A DNA stretch of 53,957 nucleotides from an uncultured Granulosicoccaceae bacterium (GCA_937957915.1 CALGNZ010000077.1:1-53957), one strand, 5' to 3'; shown: positions 26,740-35,884, counted from the first letter of the stretch. Made by a program: numbers and translations. The notes: generated by a model from the letters alone, not told the origin.

Positions 26740-27744
26740 CTAGAAAATTTCCTTAAACTGATCGATGTTAGATGCATCGTAGACAAACGGATCTGCCATT
26801 GCGCCGTCAAGTGAGTCGCTCAGTTGTACCGAACCGAGGCGTCCCATCGCGATTTCACCGCCGGCTTCTGCTTTGGCTTCACCCTTGGCGAGATTGTAGG
26901 AAATCATGGTGGCGGCGTAGCCAAGGTCAATCGGGTTCCAGATGGCAAATGACTTGGATGCACCCGACTCAACATGAGCGGCCATTTCCGATGGCAGGCC
27001 CAGGCCGGTTACCAGAATTTCACCGGCTTTGCCCGCGTCAGAGACGGCTTGGGCTGCGGCCACAATACCGACTGATGTCGGTGCGATAATGGCTTTGAGG
27101 TCAGCGTGCGATGACATAAGGCCCTGCGCCTCACGATAGCTTTTGTCGGACAGGTCGTCACCGTATACCGTAGACACCACATTGATACCCGGGTAGTTGC
27201 CTACCACTTTGTTCATCTCTTCAATCCAGATGTTCTGGTTGGTGGCAGTTGCAGAGGCAGACAATACCGCAACATCACCGCCATCAGGTAAGTGGTCTGC
27301 AGCCATCTTCACAATCATATTGCCAATCAATGGATTGGATGATGGATTCAAATGCATCTGCCGACCTTCGGGGGCGACACCGGAATCCCAGGAGATAACG
27401 GTGATACCTCGTTGCATGGCTTTCTTCAGGGACGGAACCAGTGCATCCTGGTCGTTGGCGGATATGGCAATAGCGTCGACTTTTTGTGCAATCAGTGAAT
27501 TAATTACTTCAATCTGACCTTCAGCGGTGGTGTCTGTCGGGCCGGTGTAGATGATTTCTACTCCGCCCAACTCGGCCGCGGCTTCTTCAGCGCCCTTGGC
27601 AGCAGCTTCGAAAAAGCCAATGCCCAGTGCTTTGACTACCAATGCAATTCGCATATCGTCGGCATGTGCTGTCGTCAGTACCATGGAGCTCGCCATCGTA
27701 CCGGCCACTATGGCGGCGGACAGGATTTTCATCGTTTTCTTCAT
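26740..27744 (-). CDS. rhaS: Rhamnose ABC transporter substrate-binding protein RhaS
   Basis: A 334-residue periplasmic binding protein of the LacI-like (peripla_BP_4) class with a Sec signal peptide (1-28, cleavage after AHA). The mature part starts DDMRIALVVKALGIGFFEAAAKGAEEAA, shown here in pieces as IALVVKALGIGFF and AKGAEEAA, followed by IIYTGPTDTTAEGQIEVI. Both fit the rhamnose-binding RhaS family. It is the second gene of the minus-strand operon, 59 bp after rhaR, and is followed by a stable hairpin before rhaT. Confidence 0.92.
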   Translation of the reverse strand: MKKTMKILSAAIVAGTMASSMVLTTAHADDMRIALVVKALGIGFFEAAAKGAEEAAAELGGVEIIYTGPTDTTAEGQIEVINSLIAQKVDAIAISANDQDALVPSLKKAMQRGITVISWDSGVAPEGRQMHLNPSSNPLIGNMIVKMAADHLPDGGDVAVLSASATATNQNIWIEEMNKVVGNYPGINVVSTVYGDDLSDKSYREAQGLMSSHADLKAIIAPTSVGIVAAAQAVSDAGKAGEILVTGLGLPSEMAAHVESGASKSFAIWNPIDLGYAATMISYNLAKGEAKAEAGGEIAMGRLGSVQLSDSLDGAMADPFVYDASNIDQFKEIF

Positions 27745-27803
27745 GTTTCTGTTTTCCTCTGGTGGTGGGTATATTACTGATTAAGCCGTCATTTCCATTG
27801 GTG

Positions 27804-28598
27804 TTATCCGGTTTTCTCAGCAGATTTAAGTTCGGCGACAATTACTTTTACGCCCGCCGCTTCAAGCATATTGACCGATGCGTCATCGATGCGATTGTCT
27901 GTGATCAGAATGTCGATGCGCTCGAGTGAGCAGATTAAAAGAGACGAGCGACGTTTGAACTTGGAGGCATCGGCAAGCACAACCAGTTCGTCTGTTTGCC
28001 CTAATAATTTTTGTTCGCTTTGTATGACCAGCGGATCGGATTCCATCAGACCGTGTCGACCGATACTGTGTGCACCCATAAACATGCGCATGGCGCAGAA
28101 GTTTTTGGTGACGTCGTTGTCGAATGGACTGAGGATGATGTTCTGTTCGCGATAGATAGTGCCGCCTGGCAGAGTCAGCTGATTTTTGGAGTGCTGCAAC
28201 AAGTGTTCGGCAATCGGGAATGAGTTGGTGAAAATCTGCATGCGCTTGTTGGTTAGCAGATGCACCATTTGATAGGTGCTGGTGCCACCGTTGATAATCA
28301 CGTCATCGCCATCGTTGCAAAGCGCTACTGCCTCGCGTGCAATGGCCCGTTTCTCTGCGGCATGCATGGTCTGATTAACGCTGAAGGGGCGACCTGCAAG
28401 CGGGCTGTGGGTTGGCGGCAGCAACGCTTCTGCGCCACCGCGCACACGACGCAGTTGTTTCTGCATGTGCATTGCTGCGATATCGCGTCGTACTGTAGCC
28501 TCGGAGGCATCGGTCAGTGCGACGAGCTCCGCCACAGTGGCAACCGGTTTTTCCTGCACAGCAGACAGAATGATTTTTTGTCTTTCGAGTTCGTGCAC
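27804..28598 (-). CDS. rhaR: DeoR family transcriptional regulator RhaR
   Basis: A 264-residue DeoR regulator. The N-terminal helix-turn-helix spans about residues 5-57 (VATVAELVALTDASEATVRRDI), and the C-terminal DeoRC sensor domain (ADGDDVIINGGTSTY-like segment: GDDVIINGGTSTYQMVHLL) binds a sugar phosphate. It is divergent from rhaD-rhaI and heads the rhaSTPQ operon, exactly as the rhizobial rhaR. It most likely represses both operons until a rhamnose intermediate appears. Repeated TCAATCA half-sites in the promoter region are candidate binding sites. Confidence 0.92.
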   Translation of the reverse strand: MHELERQKIILSAVQEKPVATVAELVALTDASEATVRRDIAAMHMQKQLRRVRGGAEALLPPTHSPLAGRPFSVNQTMHAAEKRAIAREAVALCNDGDDVIINGGTSTYQMVHLLTNKRMQIFTNSFPIAEHLLQHSKNQLTLPGGTIYREQNIILSPFDNDVTKNFCAMRMFMGAHSIGRHGLMESDPLVIQSEQKLLGQTDELVVLADASKFKRRSSLLICSLERIDILITDNRIDDASVNMLEAAGVKVIVAELKSAEKTG

Positions 28599-28649
28599 TC
28601 GGATCCTCCAGGTTTGGAGCGGCGTTGCCGCGCCACCTCTTTCCAGTGG

Positions 28650-28736
28650 ATCATACGCCGCGCGAAGGGATTGTCAATCACAAACGATCAACATCAATCA
28701 TACAGTGGTATAACGGAGGCGGAAATGATTGACAAT
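28650..28736. promoter_or_regulatory. Divergent rhaR/rhaD promoter with operator-like repeats
   Basis: ATTGTCAATCA (28670-28680) and TGATTGACAAT (28726-28736) are perfect 11-bp inverted repeats 45 bp apart. A further TCAATCA at 28694-28700 lies exactly 20 bp from the first in direct orientation. Each 11-bp arm holds a TTGACA hexamer pointing towards the flanking gene. On the minus strand TTGACA (28677-28672) is followed 16 bp later by TATGAT (28655-28650), a good promoter for rhaR-S-T-P-Q. Operator half-sites overlapping -35 boxes fit repression by the DeoR-type RhaR. Confidence 0.6.
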
Positions 28737-28787
28737 GGCTGTAATTGAGGCAATTCTGTGTAGATCACACCTTGAGGAATGGTATTC

Positions 28788-30941
28788 ATGACCCGTCAGA
28801 CGAGCGAACTGTTGCAGAACCTATGGGATGACAGCCATGCCGCAACGCTTGATGAGCCCGGACGCCTGCTGTATCGCTCCAATCTGCTCGGTAGTGATAA
28901 GCGGATAACGAATTTTGGCGGCGGCAATACCTCGGCCAAAGTGATTGCGAAAGATCCGTTAACCGGACAGGACACCAGAGTTCTGTGGGTCAAAGGGTCC
29001 GGCGGTGATGTGGGGACAATGAAGCTCGATGGTTTCTCTACGTTGTATCAGGACAAACTGGATGCACTGCGTAACCTGTATCGCGGTGACCAGTTCGAAG
29101 ACGAGATGGTAGCGTACCTGCCGCACTGTACGTTTAACCTGAACCCGCGTGCGTCATCTATAGATACGCCACTGCATGCCTATGTGCCGCAAGCCCATGT
29201 TGATCATATGCACCCCGACGCGATCATCGCTATAGCAGCGGCGGCTGATGGTCAGGCGCTGACAAAAGAAATATTCGGGGATGATATCGGCTGGTTGCCG
29301 TGGAAGCGCCCTGGCTACGAACTGGGTTTATGGCTTGCCGAGTTCTGTGAAAAAAATCCTCAGGCACGGGGTGTCATACTCGGCAGCCACGGCCTGTTTA
29401 CCTGGGCTGACACCGCCAGCGACTGCTATGCAATTACGCTTGAGATTATTAACCAGGCTATTAGCTGGCTTGACGGTAAAACACAGGGTAAGGAAGCATT
29501 TGGTGGTGCCAGATATACACCTCTGGCGAAGGACCGCAGACAACAGCTAGCAGAGCAGCTAATGCCGGAGATTCGCGGCCTGGTCAGCGGCGGGCAATAC
29601 CAGGTTGGTCACTTTGATGATAGCCCTGCTGTGCTGGAGTTTGTGTGTAGTGTGAATATGCCTGAGCTTGCCGCATTGGGTACCAGTTGTCCGGATCATT
29701 TTTTAAGAACAAAAATTCGTCCGCTCATTGTCGGGTTTGATCCATCTGTTAGTGAGGAGCCTTCAGCCAGTAAAGAGCCTTCAGCAGGCGAGCAACTTTC
29801 AACCAGTCACGTAGATACGGTTGTACAGTCGCTGCCGACGTCACTCGATCAGTATCGCAAAGACTATGCTGCTTACTACGAGCGCTGCAAACACAGCGAT
29901 AGTCCGCCAATGCGAGATGCTAATCCGGTCGTTTATCTGGTGCCGGGTATTGGTATGTTTACGTTTGCTAAAGACAAGGCAACGGCGCGTATCAGTGCCG
30001 AGTTCTATACCAATGCCATCAACGTTATGCGTGAAGCGTCTGCGGTATCGCGTTACTGTGGTTTGCCGGAGCAGGAGGCTTTTGATATTGAATACTGGTT
30101 ACTTGAAGAAGCCAAGTTACAGCGTATGCCCAGGCCCAGAAGTCTGGCCGGACGCGTGGCGCTGGTAACCGGTGGAGCAGGGGGAATTGGCTCGGCCACA
30201 GCGCAGCGACTGTTGTCAGATGGTGCCTGTGTCATGCTTGCGGACATTGATGAGGAACTGCTGGCGCAGACCAGTCAGCGACTGGCAGAGCGTTATGGCA
30301 GCGACGTAGTACGACAGGTGGTTATGGATGTAACCAGTGAAGATGCTGTGCAGGCTGCCTTCGCAACCACTATACGAGAATTTGGCGGGCTGGATATACT
30401 GGTATCAAACGCAGGTATTGCCTCGTCTGCGTTGATAGAAGATACGTCACTGGACTTGTGGAACATGAATATGGATATTCTGTCTACCGGTTATTTTTTG
30501 GTGTCGCGCGAGGCTTTCAAATTGTTTAAGCGGCAGGCCTGTGGTGGCGCTGTTGTTTTTATAGCTTCAAAAAATGCACTGGCAGCATCTGCTGGCGCCT
30601 CTGCCTATTGCACTGCCAAGGCTTCTGAAGTACATCTGGCACGTTGCCTGGCGCTTGAGGGTGCAGGCAGCGGAATACGAGTTAATGTTGTTAACCCTGA
30701 TGCCGTGTTACAAGGGTCGAAAATCTGGTCGGGTGAATGGCTGCAGCAACGTGCTAAAGCCTATGGCAAAGGTATTGATGAAATGCAGGAGCACTATCTT
30801 GAGCGCTCGTTGTTAAAGCGCCCGGTGCTGCCGGAAGATATCGCCGAGGCAACCTGTTTTCTGGTGAGTGATGTATCGGCTAAATCGACCGGTAATATTC
30901 TCAATGTGGACGCTGGTAACGTTCAGTCGTTCACGCGATAG
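28788..30941 (+). CDS. rhaD: Bifunctional rhamnulose-1-phosphate aldolase / lactaldehyde-type short-chain dehydrogenase RhaD
   Basis: About 717 residues in two domains. The N-terminal class II aldolase domain has zinc-ligand histidines in HAYVPQAHVDHMHP and GSHGLFTW; the C-terminal SDR domain (from about residue 455) has TGGAGGIG, SNAGIASS and the catalytic Y-C-T-A-K. It cleaves rhamnulose 1-phosphate to dihydroxyacetone phosphate and L-lactaldehyde, then oxidises the aldehyde or acts on a related intermediate. I chose the ATG at 28788, 9 bp after GAGGA; the ATG at 28779 abuts that site. Residues about 322-340 contain an odd EPSA-type repeat. It is co-transcribed with rhaI. Confidence 0.92.
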   Translation: MTRQTSELLQNLWDDSHAATLDEPGRLLYRSNLLGSDKRITNFGGGNTSAKVIAKDPLTGQDTRVLWVKGSGGDVGTMKLDGFSTLYQDKLDALRNLYRGDQFEDEMVAYLPHCTFNLNPRASSIDTPLHAYVPQAHVDHMHPDAIIAIAAAADGQALTKEIFGDDIGWLPWKRPGYELGLWLAEFCEKNPQARGVILGSHGLFTWADTASDCYAITLEIINQAISWLDGKTQGKEAFGGARYTPLAKDRRQQLAEQLMPEIRGLVSGGQYQVGHFDDSPAVLEFVCSVNMPELAALGTSCPDHFLRTKIRPLIVGFDPSVSEEPSASKEPSAGEQLSTSHVDTVVQSLPTSLDQYRKDYAAYYERCKHSDSPPMRDANPVVYLVPGIGMFTFAKDKATARISAEFYTNAINVMREASAVSRYCGLPEQEAFDIEYWLLEEAKLQRMPRPRSLAGRVALVTGGAGGIGSATAQRLLSDGACVMLADIDEELLAQTSQRLAERYGSDVVRQVVMDVTSEDAVQAAFATTIREFGGLDILVSNAGIASSALIEDTSLDLWNMNMDILSTGYFLVSREAFKLFKRQACGGAVVFIASKNALAASAGASAYCTAKASEVHLARCLALEGAGSGIRVNVVNPDAVLQGSKIWSGEWLQQRAKAYGKGIDEMQEHYLERSLLKRPVLPEDIAEATCFLVSDVSAKSTGNILNVDAGNVQSFTR
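29754..29807 (+). repeat. Imperfect 18-bp tandem repeat inside rhaD
   Basis: GAGCCTTCAGC occurs at 29757-29767 and again at 29775-29785, a period of 18 bp. The encoded units are EEPSAS, KEPSAG and EQLSTS. The repeat makes a hydrophilic loop inside the aldolase region and is probably a slippage-derived insertion. Confidence 0.6.
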
Positions 30942-30950
30942 GAGCCAATT

Positions 30951-32234
30951 ATGCGCATCGCCCCTGAATTAATCGAAAAGCACAATCAATCACGACAGGC
31001 AGCGCTTGATGCTGACTATGCTGCACTGGCTCAATACCTGCGGCGTCACCATATTGATATTGAATCACTCACAGCCAGTGCGGCCGGGTTTGGTGTCGCT
31101 ATACCGTCGTGGGGGGTTGGCACAGGTGGAACCCGCTTTGCGCGTTTCCCCGGTGTTGGTGAGCCGAGGCATGTGTTTGACAAGCTTGATGACTGCGGTG
31201 TTATTCAGCAACTCACCCAGGCCACGCCTGCAGTATCGCTGCATATTCCATGGGATGACGAAGATCCGGCAGCACTGCGTGAGAAGGCAAGTGGTTTAGG
31301 GCTTGGCTTTGATGCGATGAATTCAAACACGTTTCAGGATCAGGCTGAGCAGGTGCGTTCCTATAAATTTGGTTCGTTATCGCATACCGATGCCGCGACC
31401 AGAGAGCAGGCAATTGAACACAATATCCGTTGTATAGAAATTGGTAAAACGCTGGGCTCACAGGCACTGACGGTATGGGTGGGTGATGGATCAAACTTTC
31501 CTGGTCAGGCGCATATGGGGCAACAGTTTGATCGCTATCTGGATGCTATCAAACAGGTGTACGCGGCACTTCCCGATGACTGGCAATTGTTTACCGAGCA
31601 CAAGATGTACGAGCCCGCTTTTTACTCAACGGTTGTACAGGATTGGGGCAGCAGTTATCTGATAGCCACTGAACTTGGGCCGAAGGCCAGTTGTCTGGTT
31701 GATCTTGGCCATCATGCGCCTAATGTTAATATCGAGATGATCGTGTCGCGGCTTGCGCGCTTCGGTAAGCTGGGCGGGTTTCATTTCAACGACTCAAAAT
31801 ACGGTGATGATGATCTCGATTCCGGTGCGATTGATCCGTACCGGTTATTTCTTGTGTTTAACGAACTTGTTGATATAACACAGCAGCAGGGCGACAGTTT
31901 TCAACCGGCCTATATGCTTGATCAGTCTCACAATGTGACAGACCCGATCGAAAGCCTGATTTACAGCGCAATTGAAGTGCAGCGTGCCTATGTTCAGGCA
32001 TTGCTGGTAGATAGAGTCGCGCTGGCAGGGTACCAGGCCGATAACGATGCGTTAATGGCAACCGATACCTTGAAACGCGCGTTCAGAACCAACGTCGATC
32101 CGATTCTGCAGCGCGCACGCTTGCAGTGCGGCGGTGCTGTTGACCCGATTGTCGCGTTCCGTGAGTCGGAATATAGAAAGCAAGTATCGACAGAGCGGCC
32201 TGCAGTGACGAGCGCTGGCGGAGGTATTGTTTAG
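30951..32234 (+). CDS. rhaI: L-rhamnose isomerase RhaI
   Basis: A 427-residue TIM-barrel sugar isomerase of the rhizobial RhaI type (distinct from E. coli RhaA). Metal and substrate residues are visible in LFTEHKMYEPAFYS, CLVDLGHHAPN, GGFHFNDSKYGDDDLDSG and HIPWDDE. It converts L-rhamnose to L-rhamnulose. It starts 9 bp after rhaD, with AGGAG (about 30941-30945) as ribosome binding site. The next step needs rhamnulokinase, and no kinase gene is in the window. Confidence 0.92.
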   Translation: MRIAPELIEKHNQSRQAALDADYAALAQYLRRHHIDIESLTASAAGFGVAIPSWGVGTGGTRFARFPGVGEPRHVFDKLDDCGVIQQLTQATPAVSLHIPWDDEDPAALREKASGLGLGFDAMNSNTFQDQAEQVRSYKFGSLSHTDAATREQAIEHNIRCIEIGKTLGSQALTVWVGDGSNFPGQAHMGQQFDRYLDAIKQVYAALPDDWQLFTEHKMYEPAFYSTVVQDWGSSYLIATELGPKASCLVDLGHHAPNVNIEMIVSRLARFGKLGGFHFNDSKYGDDDLDSGAIDPYRLFLVFNELVDITQQQGDSFQPAYMLDQSHNVTDPIESLIYSAIEVQRAYVQALLVDRVALAGYQADNDALMATDTLKRAFRTNVDPILQRARLQCGGAVDPIVAFRESEYRKQVSTERPAVTSAGGGIV

Positions 32235-32486
32235 CGGGCTATGCCAGTCTGGGAGATTCGGCGAGCGATGCGCTGTTGCCAGCTAACAATGCATAAAGCC
32301 GGTGCTATAGATTCCTGTCGAATTCTGCAAGCCGGCGAGTGGGTGATGTTGAATAGATGATAACAGGGCCCTGCGTCGGTAGTGTGTATTCCGTTTGCGA
32401 TGTTATCGGATTCCTTCGCAGTGTGTGGTGAGGCAAACGAACCGCACTGCACCAACCGTACAAGCCCGGTGCGTTTTTCAGATGTG

Positions 32487-32864
32487 CTATTTACCCTTGT
32501 TGGCAATAGCTTTGAAAATTTTTAGCGTCTCTTCTGAAACGTGATGTTCCATGCCCTCAGAATCACGCTTGGCGATTTCAGGACTAACGCCGATTGCCAG
32601 CAAAAACTCGTACACAATGTCGTGTTTTATACGGCTCTCTTCTGCCAGTTGTTTGCCTTTCTCGGTCAGGAAAATAGAACGGTAGGGCTCTGATGTGATG
32701 TAGCCGTCGCGCTGCAGCCGCGCCAGGGTTTTGCTGGCAGTGGGTTGAGTAATCCCCATTCTGTTTGCTACATCAACCAGCCTGGCCTCGCCGCTGACGC
32801 TGATCAAATCGTCTATCAGTTCGACATAGTCCTCAATCGCTTCGTACTTGTGAGACTCGCGCAC
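32487..32864 (-). CDS. mntR: Manganese-responsive regulator MntR (DtxR family)
   Basis: At least 125 residues with a winged helix-turn-helix (VDVANRMGITQPTASKTLARL, about 30-50) and the metal-binding segment EGMEHHVSEETL, almost as in E. coli MntR. With Mn(II) bound it represses metal uptake genes. It is divergent from a SitABCD-type transporter. The first usual start is GTG at 32864 (MRESHKYEAIEDY), yet the frame stays open upstream and encodes PEVAEQAERFTRVRESHK, which resembles the E. coli N-terminus. Translation may therefore begin further upstream at a rare codon. Confidence 0.9.
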   Translation of the reverse strand: MRESHKYEAIEDYVELIDDLISVSGEARLVDVANRMGITQPTASKTLARLQRDGYITSEPYRSIFLTEKGKQLAEESRIKHDIVYEFLLAIGVSPEIAKRDSEGMEHHVSEETLKIFKAIANKGK

Positions 32865-32967
32865 ACGTGTGAATCGCTCTGCCTGCTCGGCAACCTCGGG
32901 TAGGGTGCGGTCGAATTGTTCCGCGGTATTGGAGGGGGAGTTTGAGATAAGTAGCTCCGATTTAAAT

Positions 32968-33040
32968 AAGCCTATGGTGGGAATTATGCCACAGGCTTGA
33001 AATATTACTCAATGAGTATAAACTAAGCATAGGCTAATAT
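32968..33040. promoter_or_regulatory. Candidate MntR operators in the mntR-sitA divergent promoter
   Basis: AAGCCTATGG (32968-32977) and CCACAGGCTT (32989-32998) form a 10-bp inverted repeat with one mismatch. A third copy of the half-site, CATAGGCT, is at 33028-33035, next to a TAATAT -10-like hexamer (33035-33040). The half-site resembles the CATAG core of enterobacterial MntR boxes. Between them lies a perfect TACTCA-A-TGAGTA palindrome (33006-33018), possibly for another regulator. Confidence 0.5.
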
Positions 33041-33059
33041 TTTGGTTCGCGCATAGTAA

Positions 33060-34034
33060 ATGATCATTCTGACACCGGAGCACTTGTCCAGAGCACCTCT
33101 TCCGTTTTTTACACGGGGGTGTGCGCGTGGCCTGCCGATGTGGGTGTTTTTGCTGGGGCTGCTGCTGGTCGGGAATGTCGTATCCGGCGCGGAAAAGCCG
33201 TTTGAGGGTGAGCGCTTGAAGGTGGCAACCACCTTTACCATCATCGCCGACCTGGCCGCAAACGTTGCCGGAGAAGCGGCAGACGTAGTCTCAATTACGC
33301 GCCCGGGTGCGGAGATTCACAACTATCAGCCCACCCCCAGAGATCTGCTGCGGGTCAGAGATGCAGACCTGGTGTTGTGGAATGGCCTGGGGCTGGAGCG
33401 GTGGTTCAGGAAATTTATGAGTCGGGTGAAGTCCGCCACTGATGTGGTGGTTTCTGAGGGTGTTGTGGAAATTCCAATCCTGCAAGGCCCTTATCGCGAC
33501 AAGCCCAACCCGCACGCATGGATGTCCCCGACTGATGTGCAAATTTATATCGAGAATATTCGCAAGGCACTGATCGAGGCAGATCCCGCTAATGCGGCGG
33601 TGTATAACGCCAACGCAACGACTTATACCGAGCGTATACAAAAACTTGTTGAGCCACTCAAGCTGCAAATCGACAGTATTCCCGAAAGCAAGCGCTGGCT
33701 TGCCACCAGCGAGGGCGCATTCAGTTACCTGGCACGTGACTTTGGTCTGCAGGAAATATATTTGTGGCCAATCAACGCAGATGCACAAGGTACTCCACAG
33801 CAGGTACGCCGCCTTATTGATTCGATTCGTGAGAACGAGATCAGTGCCGTATTCAGTGAAAGCACTGTGTCAGATAAGCCGGCCAGACAGGTGGCGCGTG
33901 AGACAGGTGCCAAATATGGTGGTGTGTTGTTTGTCGACTCTTTAAGTGAAGCCGACGGACCAGTGCCAACGTATATCGATTTATTACGAACAACCGTCGA
34001 GACAGTGGTGGCAGGGTTAACCAGTGGACACTAG
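33060..34034 (+). CDS. sitA: Manganese/iron ABC transporter substrate-binding protein (SitA/MntC type)
   Basis: A 324-residue cluster A-I (ZnuA-like) periplasmic metal-binding protein. The four metal ligands are visible: His in [11 protein letters not shown], His in NPHAWMSP, Glu in [16 protein letters not shown] and Asp in LFVDSLS. The His-His-Glu-Asp set is typical of Mn/Fe rather than Zn transporters, and the acidic histidine-rich loop of ZnuA is missing. The signal peptide core is [17 protein letters not shown]. The start is uncertain: ATG at 33060 lacks a ribosome binding site and ATG at 33138 gives a shorter leader. It is first in a four-gene operon facing mntR. Confidence 0.9.
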   Translation: MIILTPEHLSRAPLPFFTRGCARGLPMWVFLLGLLLVGNVVSGAEKPFEGERLKVATTFTIIADLAANVAGEAADVVSITRPGAEIHNYQPTPRDLLRVRDADLVLWNGLGLERWFRKFMSRVKSATDVVVSEGVVEIPILQGPYRDKPNPHAWMSPTDVQIYIENIRKALIEADPANAAVYNANATTYTERIQKLVEPLKLQIDSIPESKRWLATSEGAFSYLARDFGLQEIYLWPINADAQGTPQQVRRLIDSIRENEISAVFSESTVSDKPARQVARETGAKYGGVLFVDSLSEADGPVPTYIDLLRTTVETVVAGLTSGH

Positions 34035-35007
34035 CATAGCCGCGACAGGTATAGAGCAAGGGCTGACTGATACGAGTGCTGTAGGCGAGAGCCCTGCACC
34101 CGGAATAACCGCAAATAACGTCACCGTTACTTACAGAAACGGTCATACCGCCTTGCGTAACGCCAGCTTTTCAATTCCCAATTCAACCATCTGCGCGCTG
34201 GTAGGAGTCAACGGGTCGGGTAAGTCCACGCTGTTCAAAGCCATTATGGGGTTTGTGCCATTGGCGACCGGATCGGTAGATATTCTGGGTCGTGCAGCTG
34301 GTCGGGCACTGCAACGTAACACTGTCGCCTACGTGCCTCAAAACGAAGATGTAGACTGGAACTTCCCGGTGCTGGTCGAGGATGTCGTGATGATGGGGCG
34401 TTATGGCCACATGGGTTTTTTCCGTCGCCCTAAACAGGTTGATCACGATGAAGTCACAGCAGCGCTCGATCGCGTTGGTATGGTTGACTATCGACAGCGG
34501 CAGATTGGTGAGCTGTCAGGGGGCCAGAAAAAACGTGTTTTTCTGGCGCGGGCTCTGGCGCAGGGGGGCAGAGTAATTTTACTAGACGAGCCGTTTACCG
34601 GTGTCGATGTAAAAACCGAAGAGTCGATCATTGGTTTGATGCGCAGTCTCAGAGATGAAGGCAGAGTTATGCTGGTGTCGACCCACAACCTCGGCAGTGT
34701 GCCGCAGTTTTGCGATCATGTGGTTTTAATTAACCGTACAGTGCTTGCCAGCGGCCCTGCCAAGCAGGTGTTCACTCTCGACAATCTCGAAGAGGCGTTT
34801 GGCGGTGTGCTCAGATTCCATGTGTTGGGTGGGCATGATCTGCACAACGATGATGATTCGCGTGAAGTCACCGTTGTTACCGATGACGAGCGACCCTTTG
34901 TTCTCTACGGTGAAAAAGAGGGTGAAAAAGAAATCGAACAGGAAGGTGCAAAGCAAAACCGGAATGCCGGGGTTCTATCAGAAAACGCGCCGGCAGATGG
35001 TAACTGA
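34024..35007 (+). CDS. sitB: Manganese/iron ABC transporter ATP-binding protein
   Basis: A 327-residue single-domain ATPase: Walker [10 protein letters not shown] (about 58-66), signature [15 protein letters not shown], Walker [13 protein letters not shown], and the metal-family segment [25 protein letters not shown]. It energises uptake by the two permeases downstream. It starts with GTG inside the end of sitA (11-bp overlap). It has about 25 extra residues at the N-terminus and a long acidic tail (about 260-327, [16 protein letters not shown] ... [12 protein letters not shown]) not usual in this family. Confidence 0.92.
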   Translation: MDTSIAATGIEQGLTDTSAVGESPAPGITANNVTVTYRNGHTALRNASFSIPNSTICALVGVNGSGKSTLFKAIMGFVPLATGSVDILGRAAGRALQRNTVAYVPQNEDVDWNFPVLVEDVVMMGRYGHMGFFRRPKQVDHDEVTAALDRVGMVDYRQRQIGELSGGQKKRVFLARALAQGGRVILLDEPFTGVDVKTEESIIGLMRSLRDEGRVMLVSTHNLGSVPQFCDHVVLINRTVLASGPAKQVFTLDNLEEAFGGVLRFHVLGGHDLHNDDDSREVTVVTDDERPFVLYGEKEGEKEIEQEGAKQNRNAGVLSENAPADGN

Positions 35008-35017
35008 TGATCTTTAA

Positions 35018-35881
35018 ATGGCAAGTGCGGCCGTGAGTTACTGGCTGGAGCCATTTTCCTATAGCTATATGGTTGACGCCATCTGGGTCAGTGCCCTGGT
35101 CGGCGGCGTTTGCGGTTTCCTGTCTGCCTATTTAATGCTGAAGGGTTGGTCGTTAATCGGCGATGCGCTGTCTCACTCGGTGGTGCCGGGGGTGGCAGGT
35201 GCCTATCTGTTAGGGCTGCCGTATGCGATTGGTGCCTTTTTGTCAGGCGGGTTGTCAGCGCTGGCAATGTTGTTTATTACCACCCGTTCCAGGTTGAAAA
35301 CCGATGCGGTTATCGGCCTGGTATTCAGTGGCTTTTTTGCCCTCGGATTGTTCATGATCTCGATCAGGCCGACATCAGTTCAAATCGATACCATTGTCTT
35401 TGGCAACATTTTGCATATTGATCAATCCGATAAATGGCAGTTAGTGATCATATCTGTTATCTCGCTTGCGGTGCTTATCGCCAAGTGGAAAGATTTAATG
35501 GTGGTTTTCTTTGATGAAAATCATGCGCGCTCCATTGGCATTAATCCGGATGTGCTCAAGGTGGTATTTTTTACCGTACTCAGTGCCAGCACCGTGGCTG
35601 CACTGCAGGCTGTTGGTGCGTTTCTGGTGGTAGCGATGGTCGTTACCCCGGGCGCTACGGCTTACTTACTGACTGATAAGTTCTCGCGTTTAATTATCAT
35701 TGCGTCGACGGTTGGCGCTCTGACCTGTGCTATCGGGAGCTATGCCAGCTACTTTCTGGACGGTGTAACCGGCGGGGTAATCATCTGCCTGCAAACAGCC
35801 TTGTTGCTGTTGGCGTTTTTCTTTGCGCCCGTGCATGGTTTGCTGGCGGCACGGCTGCGTGTCAGACGCGAGGGAGTGTAG
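35018..35881 (+). CDS. sitC: Manganese/iron ABC transporter permease (SitC type)
   Basis: A 287-residue ABC-3 family permease with about eight membrane segments. Family motifs are present: GWSLIGDALSHSVVPGVAGAYLLG near residue 42 and FLVVAMVVTPGATAYLLTDKF near 202. It is one of two paired membrane subunits, starting 10 bp after sitB and ending 3 bp before sitD. Confidence 0.92.
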   Translation: MASAAVSYWLEPFSYSYMVDAIWVSALVGGVCGFLSAYLMLKGWSLIGDALSHSVVPGVAGAYLLGLPYAIGAFLSGGLSALAMLFITTRSRLKTDAVIGLVFSGFFALGLFMISIRPTSVQIDTIVFGNILHIDQSDKWQLVIISVISLAVLIAKWKDLMVVFFDENHARSIGINPDVLKVVFFTVLSASTVAALQAVGAFLVVAMVVTPGATAYLLTDKFSRLIIIASTVGALTCAIGSYASYFLDGVTGGVIICLQTALLLLAFFFAPVHGLLAARLRVRREGV

Positions 35882-35884
35882 CCC

